Source of the DNA: Bryobacteraceae bacterium | GTDB taxonomy: Bacteria; Acidobacteriota; Terriglobia; Bryobacterales; Bryobacteraceae | NCBI GenBank assembly: GCA_025929455.1 | Contig: JAICMB010000018.1 | Coordinates: 1-15,427, forward strand | Direction: 5' to 3' | DNA: 15,427 nt | Part shown: one piece after another, positions 13,982 through 15,427 of the stretch | Layout of the letters: each line of letters starts with the position of its first letter | Numbering within the stretch: the first letter of the stretch is position 1 | Translations under genes and position numbers: made by a program | Notes under the pieces: model-generated | What the model was told of the DNA's origin: nothing | The model's input: the letters and a program-made list of their open reading frames with translations, nothing else | Database searches by the model: none

Positions 13982-14680
13982 ATGAGACTGCTGCTAACCA
14001 TCTGCGCGTTAACAGCCGTGGCCGGAGGCTATTCCATTACCGCCGCGGCCGAAGCACCGGGCCTGCGTGACATTCTCGCTCGCATGGATCAGTCCGCGGC
14101 CCAGTTCCACGGCATGAAAGCGAACGTTAAACGGGTCTCCCATACCGCCGTCCTAAACGAGGACAGCACAGAAACGGGCAACCTGGCCATCCGCAAGATA
14201 AGTCCGCACGAAGTTCAAGGACGCCTGGAGATCGAGACGCCCGACAAAAAGGCGTATCTGATCAACAACCGGACGGTGGAGATCTTTTATCCCAATCTGA
14301 ACCAAGTTGAGATCTACCGCATCGGCAAAGAGGGCGAACAGCTGACGCAGTTTATCCTGCTGGGCTTTGGAACGTCGGGGACCGATCTCGAGAAGAATTA
14401 CGATATGAAAGTCACCGGCGCCGCCACGCTGGATGGCGAAAAGGTCGACGTGATTCAATTAACCCCCAAGGGCGGCGAGGCGAAAAAGTTGGTCACGACC
14501 GTGGACCTATGGCTGCGCGCGACGGGTCCGGCGTATCCTTTGAAGGAACGCATCCTGCAGCCGTCGGGCGATTCTCTCGTGATGACCTACAGCGGCGTTC
14601 AGATTAACCCGCCGATGGGGCCGGAGGCGACCAGCTTGAAACTGCCGGCCGGAGTCAAAAAGGTCTATCCGCAGCGGTGA
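13982..14680 (+). CDS. LolA-like outer-membrane lipoprotein carrier / sorting protein
   Basis: From ATG 13982 the product is 232 aa: a signal peptide (MRLLLTICALTAVAGGYSITAAA, about 1-23), then a LolA/LolB-like beta domain. Typical features are the opening 'LRDILARMDQSAAQFHGMKANVKRV', successive strands 'GRLEIETPDKKAYLINNRTVEIFYPNLNQVEIYRI', and a late 'LDGEKVDVIQLTPK'. Family members cradle lipoprotein acyl chains in the periplasm and carry them to the outer membrane; this one belongs to the wider 'lipoprotein-sorting' group, so cargo could differ. The frame is open back to 13715, but that stretch is a shadow of the 119-aa gene, and the signal peptide fixes the start here. The ribosome binding site is weak, so coupling with the upstream gene is likely. 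Confidence 0.82.
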   Translation: MRLLLTICALTAVAGGYSITAAAEAPGLRDILARMDQSAAQFHGMKANVKRVSHTAVLNEDSTETGNLAIRKISPHEVQGRLEIETPDKKAYLINNRTVEIFYPNLNQVEIYRIGKEGEQLTQFILLGFGTSGTDLEKNYDMKVTGAATLDGEKVDVIQLTPKGGEAKKLVTTVDLWLRATGPAYPLKERILQPSGDSLVMTYSGVQINPPMGPEATSLKLPAGVKKVYPQR

Positions 14681-14730
14681 GTGCGGCGCCGCATCCGGAT
14701 ACAATCAAAACACGCGTCCTCCATCCGGGG

Positions 14731-15427
14731 GTGAACGTGTTTCGCTACCTTTTACCGATCATTGCGCTGCTCCCTGCAGCGCTAGCACAGGCCAGGGTTT
14801 CCGGACCCCTCTATTCGCTCAGTACGATCGCTGGCGCTGGTTCGGAAGACCCAAGCAAAGCGTTCGCGCCCGAAACTATTACACTCGATGGCGCTGGGAA
14901 TCTGTACATAGGCAGCGTCACCGGCACCATTTACCGCGTCGCGCCGTCGGGCTCGATGGTCGCGGTCGCAGGAGCAGGCGTGTCCGGCTTCAGCGCGGAT
15001 GCAGCGAACGGAACCATCCGGCTTGGGAGTCCGTTGGGAGTTGCCGCGGACGCTTCCGGCTCCGTGTACATTGCGGATACTGCAAACAATCGCGTTCTGA
15101 AGTTAAGCACGGCTGGTGTGGTCGCAACCGTTGCAGGTGACGGAAAGGCAGGCAGTGCGGGTGATGGCGGGCCGGCGACCGCCGCCGAGATCAATCAGCC
15201 GTACGCGATGGCTGTCGACCGCTTTGGCAGTGTGTATATCGGCGAGTACGGCGGCGCGCGTGTGCGCAAGGTGGCGCCTGATGGGATCATTTCCACGGTG
15301 GCGGGCGACGGTCAGTTCGGCACGGCGGGTGATGGCGGCCCGGCCACCTCCGCGCAGATTGCGGTTATGGGTTTGGCGGTTGATAGCTCCGGAAACCTGT
15401 ACATCGCGGACGGCGTCAGCCTCGTCC
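14731..15427 (+). CDS. Exported NHL-repeat beta-propeller protein (partial, 3' end outside window)
   Basis: An open frame from GTG 14731 runs off the window after about 232 codons. A second in-frame GTG at 14737 may be the true start because GGGGGTG lies just upstream of it. A signal peptide (VFRYLLPIIALLPAALAQA) is followed by NHL-type repeats: 'GVAADASGSVYIADTANNRVLKLS', 'AMAVDRFGSVYIGEYGGARVRKV', 'GLAVDSSGNLYIADG'. The repeats alternate with 'TVAGDGxxGxAGDGGPAT' loops, a hallmark of large exported propellers abundant in Acidobacteriota. A TACAAT at 14700-14705 could be its -10 box. Such proteins are secreted or surface-bound; binding partners are unknown. What follows downstream cannot be seen. 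Confidence 0.85.
   Translation, partial: MNVFRYLLPIIALLPAALAQARVSGPLYSLSTIAGAGSEDPSKAFAPETITLDGAGNLYIGSVTGTIYRVAPSGSMVAVAGAGVSGFSADAANGTIRLGSPLGVAADASGSVYIADTANNRVLKLSTAGVVATVAGDGKAGSAGDGGPATAAEINQPYAMAVDRFGSVYIGEYGGARVRKVAPDGIISTVAGDGQFGTAGDGGPATSAQIAVMGLAVDSSGNLYIADGVSLV

Overview
The window is GC-rich, densely coding DNA that looks like a chromosome of the Acidobacteriota, most like the Solibacter/Bryobacter group. This is inferred from gene content, not from a marker gene. The signs are a CadC-type winged-helix protein fused to a membrane segment and TPRs, a PQQ dehydrogenase with a built-in cytochrome c, a PEP-CTERM protein, a Tll0287-like heme/HAMP sensor, NHL-repeat exported proteins and several small orphan proteins. 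No rRNA, tRNA, CRISPR array, transposase or phage gene was seen.

Layout. 26-1416 (+): a DinB-fold protein and a membrane heme-c/HAMP sensor without an output domain, 8 nt apart. 1422-3272 (-): a winged-helix/TPR membrane regulator, convergent with the sensor. 3495-6392 (+): an exported vanadium haloperoxidase-like PAP2 protein and an exported TPR protein, arranged as an operon. 6394-6599: a broken second copy (about 94% identical) of the sensor gene's 3' end plus the tail of the convergent regulator gene. 6693-7406 (-): a PEP-CTERM protein whose ribosome binding site lies in one arm of a perfect inverted repeat. 7679-10883 (-): a PQQ dehydrogenase followed by a cytosolic Ser/Thr kinase that starts at GTG. 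10970-11596 (+): lexA, divergent from the dehydrogenase across an 86-bp promoter region that contains a 20-bp-spaced direct repeat. 11609-12828 (-): four small genes, namely a 56-aa zinc ribbon, a 116-aa orphan, a GIY-YIG-fold protein lacking the usual arginine, and a two-helix membrane protein with a near-consensus promoter. 13055-13354 (-): an RRM RNA-binding protein with its own terminator. 13596-14680 (+): a one-helix membrane protein and a LolA-like periplasmic protein. 14731 to the window end (+): an exported NHL-repeat protein, cut by the window edge.

How the parts may work together. Much of the window serves the cell envelope: redox sensing (heme c/HAMP), periplasmic sugar or alcohol oxidation (PQQ-cytochrome c), exported oxidative chemistry (haloperoxidase-like), lipoprotein handling (LolA-like) and surface display (PEP-CTERM, NHL). 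Regulation is represented by LexA, the Ser/Thr kinase, the CadC-like regulator and the RRM protein. The most notable structure is the pair of 205-bp direct repeats around about 4.9 kb that carries the regulator, haloperoxidase and TPR genes. This suggests the block arrived, or was rearranged, as a unit.
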